Positions 24,035-36,200 of a stretch of 64,000 nt of DNA are shown piece by piece. Under the pieces are notes generated by a model. That model had not been told where the DNA came from, made no database searches, and was given only the letters and a program-made list of their open reading frames with translations. The stretch comes from Lycocorax pyrrhopterus obiensis (lineage: Eukaryota > Chordata > Aves > Passeriformes > Paradisaeidae): the NCBI GenBank assembly GCA_014706295.1, contig JACSVZ010000001.1, forward strand, positions 43,490,383-43,554,382. The letters run 5' to 3'. Each line of letters begins with the position of its first letter. Within the stretch, counting starts at the first letter, position 1. The position numbers were made by a program, and so were the translations under genes.

Positions 24035-27000
24035 AATGGATACCAGATGTCGGGAGAAAAAAGCAGTTTATGTTCCAACAAGCCTACAGAGTGGATGTAC
24101 ATTTCTAGCTGTTAGCAAAACACTTGCTAATTACAATGCTTCCTTCTCTTTAAAGCACGGATAACTTGCAGAGTCCTTTTTGCTAAACTGTGACTGAACG
24201 TTATGGTACCAGTGCTATTTTTTTTTTTTTTTTCCAAAGAAACGGTGCAGTAAATGTTGAAAATTCAACTAAATTCACTAAATACCTTAATTGAGATTGG
24301 GAAGAGCTAGTTTTGCTTTTTGTTTTCCCTATTTGAAAGCTAGAGAAAGTGACATCCGAGTCGCGAACAGATGGCATCAATCAGTCAGCACAAATCCTGC
24401 CTAACGTCGGTGTTACAGTATAGTACTCTACTCAAATGAACATTAATTTTGGAAACCAAAATGATTTTTAAGGAAGTGTGTTGGAGTAATTTTGTCCTTG
24501 TGGTATATTGCTTCATTTATTACAAATTTTTTTTTTGGAGTGGCTGGATAAGGAAGTATTTTTTAACTCATTTATAATTCTTGAATACATGGAAGGTTTT
24601 TTATTTTATTTAAGAAACTCAAGTTTTAGGTAAAGATTCTGATAACTGTCTGATAAGAAATATCCAATGGATCACTTCTGTTCTTCGTATTATTCACTAG
24701 ACAGACTGGTCTCTACTTCTGGGCTAATAGTGTTTTTTTCGGTCTTATTTAGTCTATTTTGCCTTTTCAGTAGTGTATCAATCAGTCTTTCTCCTATTTT
24801 TTCCACTTGCCAGCCCACCCTCTGCCCACATGCATGGGAAAGGGGAAAATTGCCTCACGTATTCTTCTTCTTCCAGCCGGCGAGTAGGAGGTGTTTTATG
24901 ATACCTTATTCCTCCGTAATAGGGAAGTCACAGAATTGCCCTACTACATACAGTTATTTAAATCTCTTTTTAATCCAGAAATGTATGTATGCAATTTAGG
25001 GGAAAAGGTAGTTTTCAAGAAAGTAAACAAGATTTATAACTTTGGTCAGAATCTAGTTTGTGTATGCTTACTGATTAGGGTTATGGTTCCCCCTTTTTTG
25101 ATAAACCCTTGAGAACAACTGGAGTAAAGGCTCTTCATGATTTGTTTAATCTCCATACAAGCTGGTGATGTGGTGTGAAAGAGCTTATAGATCTTTCTCA
25201 AGCTTTGGGATGGGGAAGAAAAAGCTTTCACTGTCTGTGGGGGTACAGCTTCTCTTATCACCCTTTTGCTGTGGGAAGTGATACTCCATCACCACCTGGG
25301 AGCTCAGGGATGCCAAAACTCACCCTCTACTCCAACCCCTGGAGCTGTGTAATAACCACCACAATCTGCTCCATGCTCCCTGGTCCCCCTGGCTCACATT
25401 TCTCGTGCCACTTACCATGGCTGCCACTTACCCTGTTTTTGTTACCAGTCACAACCTACTTGCTCCTTTCGGTTATTGAGAGCAGACCCCAGGGCTTCCG
25501 CTTTCCCACAGAGGTTGGAGAACAAAGCTGCCTCTTCTCTGGCTTTCTCTTTTGAGTTCATTATACTGTTTCTTGTGGGGTGACCCAGCAGCCTTGCCCT
25601 GCTTGCTCTTAAGGCGCCTTCCAGGAAAACAAAGTTACTGGGTGAAATCCCCTCTGAAGGGTACTGGCCAGCATCTCAGGCCCCTCATTTCCCAGATGAG
25701 TCCTCTAACCATGAGCATCTCCTCCACCAATGCTCCTGCTTTGCCCATACTGCACCCTGGAAGAGGATTTTGCCTCCTGTACAAAGAGAAGTGCTGTGAA
25801 GCCTCGGGGTCGGGACGTATTTTGGTCATACTTCTCTCCCAACATCACCTGCTGAACTTCTCTGGGGAAACTCACTGTGAGGTGTCTCCATCCTTCTGCA
25901 GAGACATCAAGGCTTACAGTAAGCAGAGAGAGACTGTCTCCTAATGAAGACACCGAATTACCCTTTGTAGGATCTCAGAGATGCCTTAGGAGGAAGCTGT
26001 AGAGTTTTCTTCATTGATAGACTAGCAAAAAGAATTAATGTTTTTAACTCTGATAAGTGCTTCCTGTAACAGCAGGTAGACGGAAAACATTTAGGAAAAA
26101 TGGCTTGTGAGGAAAGGAGAAAGATGTCTCAGTCATCCCAGCTTCTGATGTTAGCAAACCACATGTATTTCGTTATAGTGGGTGATAAATTTCAACCAAA
26201 GCCTCTTCAAGAACCAGTTGTGTTAGTTTTTTACAACTGATTATATTCAGAATACAGGGTTCTAATTCATGTGCTAAGAATCAGGTTGCTAGGTTTAGCT
26301 GACTGCCCTTCTTGTCCTGCAAAAGTGAAAATTCAGAGCCTAGTCCGGGCAGTTTGAACATGATCCAGAGGCAGCTGCCTGCCAGAGAACAACCTGTTCA
26401 GATCCTCTCATGGCTCAATATTCTTAACTCAGTCAGGTTTTCGCATATCAGGTGTAGGAACCACCTGTTATGCACCTAACAAAGTATCAACTGCACAGGT
26501 AGTTTACAGAACAGCGTCATCTCATGAATTGCACTTGAGGTTCACATGCATGGAATTTGAATTTCAGAATATTATAATAAATCTTAAAACAAAAAATGAT
26601 TTCTTCTCACACTGTGCTTGTTAATGTGGACCCAGACTAATGTAAAATGAGAAGAGGGATTGTGATTGCAGTGGATTTGTCTGCTTTAGGAGAAGGTAGC
26701 ATTTGAAGTAGGAGACCAAGTTTAAAAAGGGTTGTATTTTTCCCCGTGGATGAATAATCTGGAAGGGAAGCAAAATCCTATCTGTTGAAGGAATGATAAA
26801 AAAATGATTTTGAGTGCTCAGCTGTAACCAAACAGGAGGCGGTATGTTTTTTGCTTTAGACTCCAAATGTTACTGCATTTCTAAATCCCACGTTCCTGAT
26901 CACTGAGGAAATACATAGTAATGCTCTTTCCCTAAAAAGTACTACTTATCTCCTTTTGAAATTATTTTCAACCAGTCATGAAGCTTGAGTATTTTATTCC

Positions 27001-28842
27001 ACAGCATTCCACAGCAAATTACTTCTACTGGAGACCAGTAAAAATAGCTCCATGTATGATGGTATTCAAAGAAGATACTAAAGCAAAAAAAAAAAGAAAA
27101 ACAACCAAGACCAAACCCAAAGAACCTAACCAAAACAAACCAACCAACCAATACTCCCCTTTCCCCCCCATCCCCAAAAAAGCAAGGACAGTTATAACAC
27201 AGAAATCTTTTCTATGGTTATTAAAATGTAATTGTTAAATATATTCTCATTTGTATAATATATGTGTGTATTTGTGCATGGGTGTGTGCTTGCAGATGGA
27301 TGCTTTAGCTGTCAAAAATGAGAGATGTATTACCAATTATGCTGGGAAAAAAAATACTGTTTTTTCAGTTGTTGACCATTTTAGACATCTGTATTATAAA
27401 CTGAAGAATGTGGAACTATCAAGATTGTTAGAACAGAACAGTCTTCAAGGAAATGTAACCATCTTGCTTGAAAAACTGTGTAGCAAGCAAAAGATTACAA
27501 ACGCATGTTGTGTTTGCCTTAAAACTAATATTTTTATCTTCCAGAAAAATTGTCAGTAAATACAGTGGAAATGAGAGCAATCTCCTATGGATATTAGCAA
27601 TCTCCCCACATTTCTAAGGTTCTATAGTGAAAAAAAATCCTCAGAAGAAGGAAGCTTTAACCTGTTCTAGTTAAAAACTTTGAGGAAAGATGTTTTAAAT
27701 ATTTCGAGAAGGATCAAATATTTTATCATCAGCTTATTTTTTCATCAATCACTCCAAATTCAATTTGTCAAACCCAGAAGAGATTCCTGGAACTTCAAGA
27801 ATCTGAACATGATGTAGGTAGAACAGATATATTCTTACCTCCTTTCCTAAGAAGAAACAGTCACTTTGACAATAATCTTCAGGTAGCAAAGTAATTCAAA
27901 ACCAACGTTCACAGTTTTGGCACAATTTTAAGGCAAGAGTCACAACTTAGCTCTTTATTGAAGGCACAAAGTAAAATGGAAGAAGAAATATACAGCTGCA
28001 GCAACAATAACAGGAAACGTGAAGAAAAAAGGGGGTGGGTTCTGCCTCTTGATCTGAACATGCTCTAGATAAAAGTAAGTGGTAATGCTTTGGTAAGTAG
28101 CTGCATAACGGGTGTCCTGCCATTTGGAACATCCTACACACACAGGGACACACACACCGGGTATATAACAGTGAGAACCTGGCGTCTTTATCTCTTTGGT
28201 AATTTTGGAAGTAGATTCTTAATTTTTCAGGCAGACCTGGAGTGATTTGAGATCCTGAGTAAAAGGACTTTTAAGTTTGACTCAGGAAGGAAGAATGCCC
28301 AGGAACCATGGGGACTAGGTGTTTCACTTTGGAAACAGCTCTCCTTCTGATTCTTCTCTCCTAGATTTTCATTAAACTTAAAATTCGTAAAAGTTTGTGT
28401 TATTCCTCTTGGGAATGATAAAAAAAATGTTTGGTAGATTATTTTCCAAAGTGGAAATATTCTGTTACAAATTGGGATCTTTATAATTTCTGTGAACCTT
28501 TCCAATTCTATTTGGAAGTGTAACTGCTGCAGCAGCAGTCTTACAGGATGGCAGCTTCCTCCAAACTCTAGCACTTCATCAATTTAAAAGTTGACTTTAG
28601 TTTTTCTCATTTCACTTAGGCAAAAAAAAAATAGTGTTTTTTGAAGAATATGTAGGAATTGTATAGAACAAGAAAGATCTATATCCTCCACTCTATTGTG
28701 GGTACACTCAAAGTTCTTTAGATTGCATGTTCTTTTTGAGCTGTGCATGCTGTGCAGTATGTACAAATGTGTAAAATATTAATACTCCTAAAACTTCAGA
28801 ATTTTGACAAGCTGGAATCTACCTGAAAAAAACTAAACCCCA

Positions 28843-28994
28843 GATGACAGAGCACTTCTTTATTTCCATCCACAAATTTGTATAAATTACGCAGATACAC
28901 AGAACCGCAATAATGAAGGACTGTGTCTCTCCACACCTGCAGCGTGCAAACAAGGAGCTCGTTCTGGCGTGTCCTGACTTCAGCCTTGACTAAA
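28843..28994 (-). other. candidate minus-strand terminal exon
   Basis: Read on the minus strand, a pyrimidine-rich stretch (TTCTTACTCCTCTTTAG) ends in an acceptor AG just before 28994. About 130 bp later there is an AATAAA (28859-28864), then a GT-rich stretch. This is the arrangement of a last exon and cleavage site. Two frames are open across it, so coding status cannot be decided. The patch is GC-richer than its surroundings. It could be the end of a non-coding RNA, a coding last exon or coincidence. I recognise no family. Confidence 0.2.
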
Positions 28995-31900
28995 GAGGAG
29001 TAAGAACAGAAGCTACTGAAATGTGCTCACCAACACTTGCCCAGCAAAGGGAATCTGGGCACTGGAGAACAATCTGTGATGGCTTTTGTTTTTATAAAAT
29101 TTACAGGATAGTATTTTTCAGCGGTTTTGGCTATCTTAGCACTAAAAGAAATATTAATTATTTAATTTACTGTACGATTTCCTGATTTTTCCTTGGAAAT
29201 ATGGTCAGATACTCAGATACTGTAGCTATGGCCAAAGAAGACATGATTCGATTTAACTGTTACAAGTGTCAATTTAGATTTTCTTTAAGGAGTAAAGAGC
29301 TTCCATGAAGTGTTCAAACTTAATTGAAAATGTTAACTGATGTTTCTGGTATGGTCTCTTTTAATCTGATATTTTTTTATATGTGACAATTAAAGAGAGA
29401 TAGTTTAGTCCTATGTTCTCTTTCACTCAAGGTGATCTCAGTCACCTGCAGTTCTAATGGTGTACAGAATTGTCAATTAACTTGGAAGTAACAATAAGAC
29501 TGGGCTCAGTTCTAGTATTGAAACCAGCTTGTCCTTGTTCATTTAAATACTGCAATTAAAATAATATAGTATTAAATAAAATACCAATAAAAATAAGCAA
29601 TATTTTTTAGTATGTTTGTCTCTCTAGAAGATACTGCTCTTTCGCCCTTCCATGTTGAATACAAAATTCAGAGGATTGTTTTCTGAAGAGATCAATACTC
29701 ATGCTTGTAATGACAACAGGTGGAAAAACACTAAAATGTAGCTGGAAAATGGGCTTCAGTGTTACCTCCCGTGTGTAACATGGCTTTGGGATTTGGGTTT
29801 GTTTTAAACATGATTGTAGTATCAGAGGAAGTGGCAGAATCTCTCCTGTGTGCCTTTACTGGAGCAGATACTTCTGCAGTGTCTTCAATTGAACTAAAAC
29901 AAGGTTTCAGATTAAACTGAAGCCTTTTTTTTCCCGAATTCAAAGGAGAAGGAAATTGGTTTTCTACTAGGAAAAATGACTACTATGGTCAATTGATTCC
30001 AGTAAGTTTGAAGCAAACGGTCCCTAATTGCTGATGCGTGGTGAGGGCTGCAGTGCAGGTGGGATTTTACAGCTAATATAGTAGCAGAGGAAGAGTACCA
30101 GTGCAAAGGGGAAGTGGCACACACATTATAGAAAGATACAGAAAAGAAGCCAAGGAACAAAATATAGGTTGCCATGAAGCACTTTAAAGAAAATTGTGCT
30201 GGGACAGCCACAAGGGGAAAATTGCTTGTAGTGAAATATAAGCCTATGAGGGAATAAGACCTCATGAGTTATTTGGGACTCTTGGAAAGAAAGTTTTTCT
30301 TAGAAAGATATTGGATGTTCTTGGCTTTCACTTTTTTCGCTAGCACCCTCTATGATAGCTAGTTATTCATTATCAAATGACTAATTACTATGATAGTCGG
30401 CATTAGCTTAAACCAAACCAGAACACATTACTTCCATAGTATTCTAGATTTGGTGGGACAAAAGAAGAAATATATGGAATATAATGAGTTTGCTTTTTAA
30501 AAATACATATATAAAGCATGCTATCTCTCTTATTTTTTCCAAATCCCTGAAATAACTGATGAGGAAGTAAGAAGTGCCTTTGGAGGTTCAGAGGTGAGGT
30601 TTGAACTTGCACTTATTCTCAATGTGCTTCTGTCACAGGCTGTGTACACCTATATACATCTTTGCTTTCAGGAATGTACACGTTGTCTACATACTCTTTT
30701 TTCAAGCCTTGTGCTTATCCTCATCTCTTCCATATATGTGATTGCTTGCCTGTAGGCAGGACCTTGATTTTCAGAATTAATTCTTTATCTATTTTAATTA
30801 GATCCTGTTACAGCCTCTCCGTTTCAGGACTGAACAGCCACATCACTACAGCCAAAAGTAATTTCTGAGAGCCTTGGGTTTGACTGTCAGAATATGCTTT
30901 GTAAGCAATGCTTATTTAAACCTGGCAAAATGATGCTTTTAATGGCTGTAGTTTGTTTTTTATGACAAAACAGTAGTATTAAAGTAATGGATATTACCAA
31001 GACTAACCAATCTTTGATATTAGATTCACTCACTGTTGAAGTGTAAATCTTTTTTTTTCATGTTTCTCTTCAAGTGTACAAATTACAGTAATCAAAACAA
31101 ATTTTGTGGTTTTTTAACAAATCTAAGTGTATCAATGCTAGATGCAGTAGGAAGTGACTGTACATCACCCTGATTTCTAAACAGGGGGACAAAATTCTGG
31201 AAAAAAAAATCTGTCAGTTCTAGTATTTTCAAACCTGCTGTCAGGGCATGTTTAAGCTGGCTCCCAGCAATGCCAAAGCATATGTAGGCAAGATAACAAA
31301 CCATTATCAAGCATTGATGAAAGTTCACTTTCTTGTCTTCTAGTTTAGGCAGGTGCTGTGGTCTTTCATCTCCATAGAATTGTAACAGAAACTGTATCTA
31401 ATATATCTAAATATGTACAAAATTTGCAATTAGAATCATTGATTTCAGAGAAATTGCACCTTTTGTTAGTCTCACAGACTGATGATTTGTATTAAAATGC
31501 CTATTTATCACCAACCAGTAAGTCTCTGCTTACTGTCTAAAAAACTAGTTTTCCAGTTTCATTTGTCATTTTCTTTATGGCATTTTCTTGCAGTCTTATT
31601 TACTAGCTATACTATTAGCTTCAATTTTTGTTCAGTAAAAACTCCCACTAAATGTCATGCTTGATATATTTTTAGATAACTAAACATGAGATTTGATTTA
31701 CTTGGCTCTAAATTAAAAGTGAAAACAGAATAAAATTAGAGTATTAATATTATTTTTTTTTATTTTGCTAACGTTAATGTATAATACAAACAGACACTGA
31801 CAAACTTAATGAAGTCTCTGTTACAGGTACTATTGTCATATTATTACCTAAGTTGCTACTGATTATCTTACAAAAATAACAGCTTTAAGAAAATCAAACA

Positions 31901-32465
31901 AAACACAACTGGAATAATTTGATTTCCAGAGGTCATCCAAATTCCAAATGCAGCACTCATGCCAACAAAGGGAAGTTTTTATTTATTTTGAAAATGTCTA
32001 AGTTCACTTAGTCTCCTGCTAAAATAGCCAGACCCACTCTTCTTTGAGGCCTGGTTTTTAATTTTCAAGTCAGTTTCAAATGCAAGGAAGCAATCTATAG
32101 GAAGACATCAGTTCTTATCACTTTGTGTTTTTCAGGAGAAAAATGACCTCCAATGAAACTCCTTGCTGTGAATGCATGATTTTCTTTATTTCCTGACAAA
32201 ATATAAAGTTATATGCTTGTATTGCTTTGCTTCAGTGAAAAAAAACAAATTAGTAAATATAGAGTATACAAGTACAGGGTATGTCTCAGAAAGAAACCAG
32301 AAGTGAAAATTAGTGAATTCTCCACTTCCATCTCCTCTGAGGGACATACGAAGACAATAATAAAATAGCGGTGGAGGGTGGGGTTCCCCCCACTGTCTGC
32401 ACTGGTTGTCAGTGTATATATTTTTCCCATCTTGAAGTGTCTGAATACCAGGAATGTGTATTCAT

Positions 32466-33238
32466 ATCACAGAATCACAGAATGGTTGAGGTTGGACAGA
32501 ACCTCTGGATACCACCTGGTCCTACCTGTTCAAACAGTGTCACCTATGGCAGGTTTATTAGGTGTGTGCCCAGATGGGCTTCTTAAAATATCTCTAAGGA
32601 TGGAGACTCCACAGCTTCTCTGGGCAATCTGTGCCAGTCCTTAGTCATCCTCGTAGTGAAAAAGTGTTTCCTGATGTTCAGGGGGAAACTCCTGTGTTCC
32701 AGTTTGCACACGTTGCCTCTGGTCCTGTCACTGGGAATGACTGAAAAGAGCCTGGCTGTATTTTCTATGCACCCTTCCTTCAGGTATTTGTACACACTGA
32801 TGAGTTACCCCATGAGACTTCTCCACACCAAACAGTCCCAGCTCTCTCGGTCCTTCCTAATAAGAAAGATTCTCCAGTCCATCATGAGCTTTGTGGCTGT
32901 TTGTTGGACTCACTCCAGCATGTCCATGTGTCTCTTGTACTGAGGAGCCCAGAACTGGATGCGGTACTCCAGGTGTGTCCTCACCAGTGCTGAGTGCAGG
33001 GGCAGAACCACCTCCCTTGACCTGCTGGTAACCCTGCCCTTAAAGCATCCCTGCGCACCGATAACCCTCTTTGCCACAGCGGCGCAGCTCTGCCTTATGT
33101 TCAGTTTGGTGTCCAAGCAGGACACTCAGGTCTTTTCCATCTGTGTGGCTCCCAGCCTGTCCTTGGTGACTTGGGTTGTTCCTTCTCAGGTGTAGGACTT
33201 TGCACTTCCCCTTGTGGAACCTCAAATGCCAGCGTCTG
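32466..33238 (-). mobile_element. CR1 LINE, 5'-truncated, decayed ORF2 end
   Basis: The minus-strand CR1 has its 3' end at 32466, where the plus strand reads TCACAGAATCACAGAATGG followed by TTGAGGTTGGA. Upstream coding sequence for the C-terminal part of the ORF2 endonuclease/reverse transcriptase protein is still recognisable. Segments resembling [53 protein letters not shown] and [15 protein letters not shown] occur in order but in different frames, so the copy has frameshifts and is dead. Homology stops near 33238 next to a T run, the truncation point. It retains the part missing from the 20.1 kb copy. Confidence 0.95.
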
Positions 33239-36200
33239 CATTTTTTTTTTCTTGTATACAAGGAGTTCACATTCTTGCTTCTTTGAGATCGTTAATATTC
33301 ATGTATTTTGCCACGTTTTGGAAAAACTAAGGTCACTGCTTGGCATGTACAAATCAGTCTATATTTAACTGCACTTGAGTAGTCTGAGATAGGGAGTACC
33401 TGCAATGGAGTTTGCTATATGTGAGTTTAGTTGCACTAATTGACCTCATACTGGGTTAGAGGGTTTTATACACCATTTTCCATTTCCCTCGCTTGTATAT
33501 TTGAGTGTATTTCTTTTTTACTATTTTAATGTTTGAAACATAGCTAAAAACCTTTAATGCAAAAGAATCGTACATGTAACAAAATATTTTTTTATCATAG
33601 TTCATATTTAAAATATCCATAGAGTAGTCATAAGATAAGAATGACAGTTGAAAATAGAGGTCTTGATTCAGCAAGGTATTTAGTGCCTAATTTAATTTTG
33701 AGACCCTGACAGTCCTAATCAATTCAATGTCTAAACTGCTTCAGTCACATATATCATATATTTTTTTTTATATATTACATGAGAGAACTCAGACTTAATA
33801 CCCTCAGTTATTGGTATTAGACTCATATATCCCATTTATTTCTAGGTACAATCAACTATGTAGCTACAGAGCTACCCCGCAGTGCATCTCAATTATTTCT
33901 ATTCATCTAATCAGTAAATTTAATATTTTTGGTGCCGCTATCTGAAAAGAGTGCTACTTAATCTTAATTAGCAATTCAGTTACAGGTTTGGGATGCACGA
34001 AGTGAATTATTTAGAAATTGTTTTATTTGTTGCAACAGACTGAAATTGCCAATAATATTTGTTTGGCTTATCTACAGATACCTATATATATGAATGTGTG
34101 TGCGTGTGATTGGATCACATACAGTATTCAACAAATGCATACTTATGTCTTATTGTATGTTTTGTGCTTATGCATTTATATCCATCTGATTTTGTGAATA
34201 TGGCACATCAGTTTGCCTAGAAAACACAATGTGTGTTTTCCACACTAAAATGTTGGATTTATATATAACACCTAAACCCTCATATTTTTTTTTGTAGCAA
34301 CGTACATTTTTTCCTCTAGATGGCAATATATTGCAAGAAATATTGTCAATCTGTTTGCAGTACTTTTAAACATTGAATTTGGCAGTCTCCAGAAGGTATT
34401 TAAAGTGAAATTACTCACTCTTTTCACTTGAATTTTTTTGAGGGTTGATAAGTGTAACATAATATATAATTAAGGAAATCCTATAAAATTGGAGGAAGTA
34501 AATTAGTTAAAGCATAATCATTTATAGTACATTAAGTGCATAAATACTTGCCTACAACCAATGGTCACATGGGCTTTTACATCAAGAAAACCTGTAAAAG
34601 GATTTCCCAAATATATTAGTATTTTCCACATAAATTATTGTAGGAATTGTGACTTTTACTTTTCCATATCAAGACTTTAAAATTCCGTATTGACTCATTA
34701 CGTTTTCTGGTTTGATCACAAATTAAAATACAATATAACAAAAATAATTTTCCGAAACAATGAGCAATACTAATATGGAAAATTATGTATAATATTTTAG
34801 AGGTAGAGATGCTGTTGTAGAAGTGACGATTGAAAATATAGGAAGAACTAATCTGTCAGGATAGGTAGTATCTTTCATACACCATCTTATGTAAGCAGGG
34901 TGTTAAAATAGAAATTTTTCTAGGCACCTCAGTCAAAAACTTGTATTTTCCTCTGTTCATACATTTTAAACCTGGCTTAATCTTTTTCTGTTCTAGTATA
35001 CTATAATAAAAAGATTGTATTTTCTTGAAAACATTAAATAGAAACTCAGGGGTTTCATGCACATCTGGAGCTTATATATTTTTATATAACCTTTTAGAAA
35101 ATACTGTCTGCACCTACTGAAAAATATATAAATTGAGACACTAGTTCAGCCATATAACACACTTGAGATATCTTTGTTTCTATAAATGAGTTTGACTTTT
35201 TTCTCTATAAAAATGAATACTGATACTTTATTGGAAGGCTTTAACCTTCATTTGTTTCAGCAGAATCTGACAGATCAGTAAATCAGCCCAGAACGTTTAT
35301 TCATAGTATCTTCCCCTGAAACTTCCACTGTGGATTCCTGAGGAATTGCTCAAAAGAAATAGTTTCTCCCTCACTTTTGTTAAATGGAGAGATGATCTGG
35401 TGATATGATCCTAAGTACGCTGAAGATGAGCTCTGCAGCTGGGGAGCTCAACCAGCTGTGAAGTGTGGCCATAAGAAAAAATGGGAGGGGGCAGTGAAAG
35501 GGGGCAGAAATGGCAATGTTATGGCAACGCGTCTGCAAATGTTTGTAAGTTAGTCATACACTTTGCCTCAGGATAACTCTGTGGGTTTAGGGATAGATTT
35601 CTCAGCACTGTATATTTGCCCTCTTAAAAAGGAAGTGTTGAACTGGTATTTTTGGCCTTCTGGATCTGATTAGGAGAAATGCGGGGGTACCTAATGCTAA
35701 TAAATATGGAAAGGGAAGGCACAGATCAAGACATCTGGGCTTTGGTGAACACTGATAGTGGAAAAGCTATGGGCATTCCTTTGAGATGGCAAAAGGATGA
35801 AGATGAGCTCACTGTTGACTAGAGATTTTAAGATGATTCAAGCAAGGAAGACAGTAGAAAAAATGCCACCTGATTTCACTGTAGCAAACAGATAAAAGCT
35901 GCAGATATGTGAGAGTTAAGAGTGCAGTAGAGGAGTTTGCTAGCTGGTTTCTTTGAGATAAAAACCTGAAGGTTAAAAGACTAGTGGAGGGGCTGAGCTC
36001 GAAAGCATAAATACCATAGGGAGGTCTGTAGATCTTTCTCTGGACAAAATACTTATGAGACAAAGAAATTAGTTCAAGAAGAATGGAAAAAGACAGAACT
36101 CAGGGATGCCTCTTAGCTACTTGGAATGCAAAATTCCCAATTTGAACGGTGGCAGTTTCAGAAATTTTTATATATCACACTACTGTGGTGTGCTCAGACT

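Larger units (their letters stand above)
23721..32465. other. non-coding stretch between CpG island and CR1
   Basis: Mostly AT-rich, with long T runs near 24.02 and 24.22 kb and an A/C-rich low-complexity patch near 27.08-27.15 kb. A moderately GC-richer part at 25.2-25.97 kb is not assignable. Longer open frames at 25.2-25.9 and 27.25-27.56 kb lack exon signals and resemble nothing I know. A possible minus-strand transcript end near 28.85 kb is listed separately. Confidence 0.45.

Noticed and set aside
27251..27559. 102-codon plus-strand open frame
   Set aside because: The composition looks somewhat protein-like and an acceptor-like TTTTTTCAG lies inside, but the only donor is weak and no family is recognised.
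29946..30001. Splice-bounded 56-bp stretch with an open frame on the plus strand
   Set aside because: The acceptor is interrupted by a purine-rich stretch before the AG. The end phase does not match the 43457 exon, and no neighbouring exon joins it.
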